64,000 nt of DNA from CADEED01 sp036274075. Lineage in GTDB: Bacteria > Pseudomonadota > Gammaproteobacteria > Steroidobacterales > Steroidobacteraceae. The stretch covers positions 15,690 to 79,689 of the forward strand of contig DASUGK010000149.1 in NCBI GenBank assembly GCA_036274075.1, written 5' to 3'. The translations under genes and the position numbers were made by a program. Shown here piece by piece: positions 62,708 through 64,000 of this stretch; position 1 is the stretch's first letter; each line of letters starts with the position of its first letter. A model generated the notes under the pieces. It had not been told where the DNA came from, made no database searches, and was given only the letters and a program-made list of their open reading frames with translations.

Positions 62708-63991
62708 GTGGCGAGACCATTGTTCTACGGCTGGATACTGCTGGGCGCGCTGTGGTTCGTGTTCGCGTTCAACCTGGGATTCCCGGCTTATGGCGGCCCG
62801 GTACTGAACACGGCCATGGCCACGGAGCTGGGGTTCAGCCGCGAAACCCTCGGGCTCATCACTACCTTCTACATCATCATGTCCGGCCTGCCGGGGCCGC
62901 TGGTGGCCATGGCGGTGAACCGCTTCGGCGTGCGGCGCACGCTGCTCGCCGGCAGTCTCATGAACGTGGCGGGCGCGGCCTTCATGGCCACGATCGCGAA
63001 CTCCGGCGCCGCGGCCTACCTGGGATTTGGCCTGGTGGTCGGTGGGGGCGTGTGCACGGGCGCCGCCATCGCCAGCCAGACCGCGGTGTCGCGCTGGTTC
63101 CTGCGCCGCCGCGCTCTGGCGCTGTCCATCCTGTATTCCGCGGGCGCGATCGCCGGCTACTTCGCCGTGAAATACATCCTGCCGTGGGCCATGAAAGAAG
63201 GTTCGGGCTGGCGTTCCGGCTGGTGGGTCATCGTGGCGCTGTCCACGGTGGCGGGACTGCTCACCCTGCTGGTCGTGCGCGAGAGACCCGAGGACATGGG
63301 GCTGCAGCCGGACGGAGACGCGAGTGATGGCAGCACGGGCGCGGCGGCCCGGCCGCACCCCCCGTACATCACCTCGATTCCCTGGGAATCGCGCGAGGCC
63401 CTGTCGCGGCCTACCTACTGGCTGATCGTGTTCTCGCTGGTGGGCGGCAGCGGTGGATACACGTTGTTCCTCGCGCATGGCATCGTGCATCTGCAGGACC
63501 TCGGGCATTCCGTCGAGGTGGCGCGCGGCGCGCTGGCGACCATGACCTGGACGGGCCTGCTGGCCAAGGGCGTCATCATCCTGGTCGGAATCATCGATGA
63601 ACGCGTGGATCCGCGTTACCTGTGGGCCGTCTTCATGGCGTTCTTCGGCGCGGGGCTGGTGATCATCGTCGATGCGCGCACGCCGCTGCTCGTCGACGCA
63701 TTCGCCACTTGCCTGGGCATCGGGTTCGGCGGCGGCGTCGTGTGCCTGATGGCGACCATCGGCAACTACTACGGCCTCAAGGCCTTCGCGCTGCTCTCGG
63801 GCATCGCCATCGCCATCAATACGACCCTGTCGGCGGTGGCGCCCTACGTCGCAGGCTTCCTCTTCGATCATGGTTATGGGTATGCCGGCACCTGCTACTT
63901 CCTCGCCGGTTGGTGTTTTATTGGAGCTCTCGTGCTATTCGTGATTCGCAAACCCGTTCATTCCGCCGCGCCGGCGGCGTCCGCCGCATGA
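62708..63991 (+). CDS. MFS transporter (monocarboxylate/oxalate-type)
   Basis: Major facilitator of 427 residues and about 12 spans. The start is the GTG at 62708 after GAGGGGAAGC. It begins ARPLFYGWILLGALWFVFAF, and the loop NRFGVRRTLLAG is typical of the OxlT/MCT group. This differs from the other two MFS proteins. It is the last gene of the operon and probably moves an aromatic or organic acid. The frame closes 9 bases before the window ends. Confidence 0.87.
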   Translation: MARPLFYGWILLGALWFVFAFNLGFPAYGGPVLNTAMATELGFSRETLGLITTFYIIMSGLPGPLVAMAVNRFGVRRTLLAGSLMNVAGAAFMATIANSGAAAYLGFGLVVGGGVCTGAAIASQTAVSRWFLRRRALALSILYSAGAIAGYFAVKYILPWAMKEGSGWRSGWWVIVALSTVAGLLTLLVVRERPEDMGLQPDGDASDGSTGAAARPHPPYITSIPWESREALSRPTYWLIVFSLVGGSGGYTLFLAHGIVHLQDLGHSVEVARGALATMTWTGLLAKGVIILVGIIDERVDPRYLWAVFMAFFGAGLVIIVDARTPLLVDAFATCLGIGFGGGVVCLMATIGNYYGLKAFALLSGIAIAINTTLSAVAPYVAGFLFDHGYGYAGTCYFLAGWCFIGALVLFVIRKPVHSAAPAASAA

Positions 63992-64000
63992 AGTCGCAAG

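Overview
The window reads as chromosomal DNA of a GC-rich Gram-negative proteobacterium. It has about two-thirds G+C codon usage, large TonB-dependent receptors, Tat- and Sec-exported enzymes, lipoproteins and a proteobacterial SAH riboswitch. The style of the TonB receptors and of the catabolic genes would suit a Steroidobacter/Nevskiales-like gammaproteobacterium or a sphingomonad-like degrader. Nothing in the window fixes the genus. I saw no rRNA, tRNA, CRISPR array, prophage or transposase gene, and no gene-free stretch longer than 300 bases.

Left part (1-10200): a D-2-hydroxyacid dehydrogenase cut by the left edge, an exported molybdenum hydroxylase large subunit, a NhaR-like LysR regulator divergent from an Rnk-like protein and a tandem UspA protein, an exported M20 peptidase, a DUF2891 protein, and a GNAT acetyltransferase coupled to a Tat-exported enolase-superfamily dehydratase. 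Aromatic core (10298-18196): a complete protocatechuate 4,5-cleavage route. ligABC (dioxygenase alpha and beta, CHMS dehydrogenase) run leftward with a class B3 metallo-beta-lactamase-fold gene at the end. ligU/galD, ligK, ligI, an NAD(P)-dependent DUF1932 oxidoreductase and ligJ run rightward. Together they take protocatechuate through CHMS, PDC, oxalomesaconate and CHA to pyruvate and oxaloacetate.

Middle (18211-37417): an aldo/keto reductase, a fatty-acid desaturase, a LysR regulator divergent from a TonB receptor, an SDR, a small lipoprotein, a GST with a MerR regulator behind a MerR-type promoter, a TPR-GGDEF diguanylate cyclase, an exported amidohydrolase with an EthD-like protein, a PQQ/haem c alcohol dehydrogenase, a second TonB receptor and a lipoprotein. 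Two kinds of short palindromic REP-like repeat lie at gene ends here.

One-carbon block (40555-53439): MTHFR-like protein, adenosine-kinase-like PfkB, metK, VOC protein, SAH riboswitch-ahcY, folD, fdhD, fdsG-fdsB-fdsA-fdsD and metF. This can regenerate the methylation cycle and oxidise tetrahydrofolate-bound methyl groups through formate to CO2, as expected in a cell that demethylates lignin-derived methoxyaromatics. The O-demethylase and the formyl-THF-to-formate enzyme are not in the window.

Right end (54617-63991): a TauD/TfdA dioxygenase divergent from a tight operon of MFS, DUF3237, aldehyde dehydrogenase, GMC oxidoreductase, DUF3237, GMC oxidoreductase and MFS. Two GMC enzymes paired with two DUF3237 proteins, plus an aldehyde dehydrogenase, resemble the stereo-complementary phenylcoumaran (lignin dimer) system of Sphingobium SYK-6. 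A lignostilbene-dioxygenase-like gene with a paralogous MFS transporter lies at 37490-40362. My overall reading is a lignin-dimer and monomer catabolic region: uptake, side-chain oxidation, stilbene cleavage, C1 disposal and ring cleavage.
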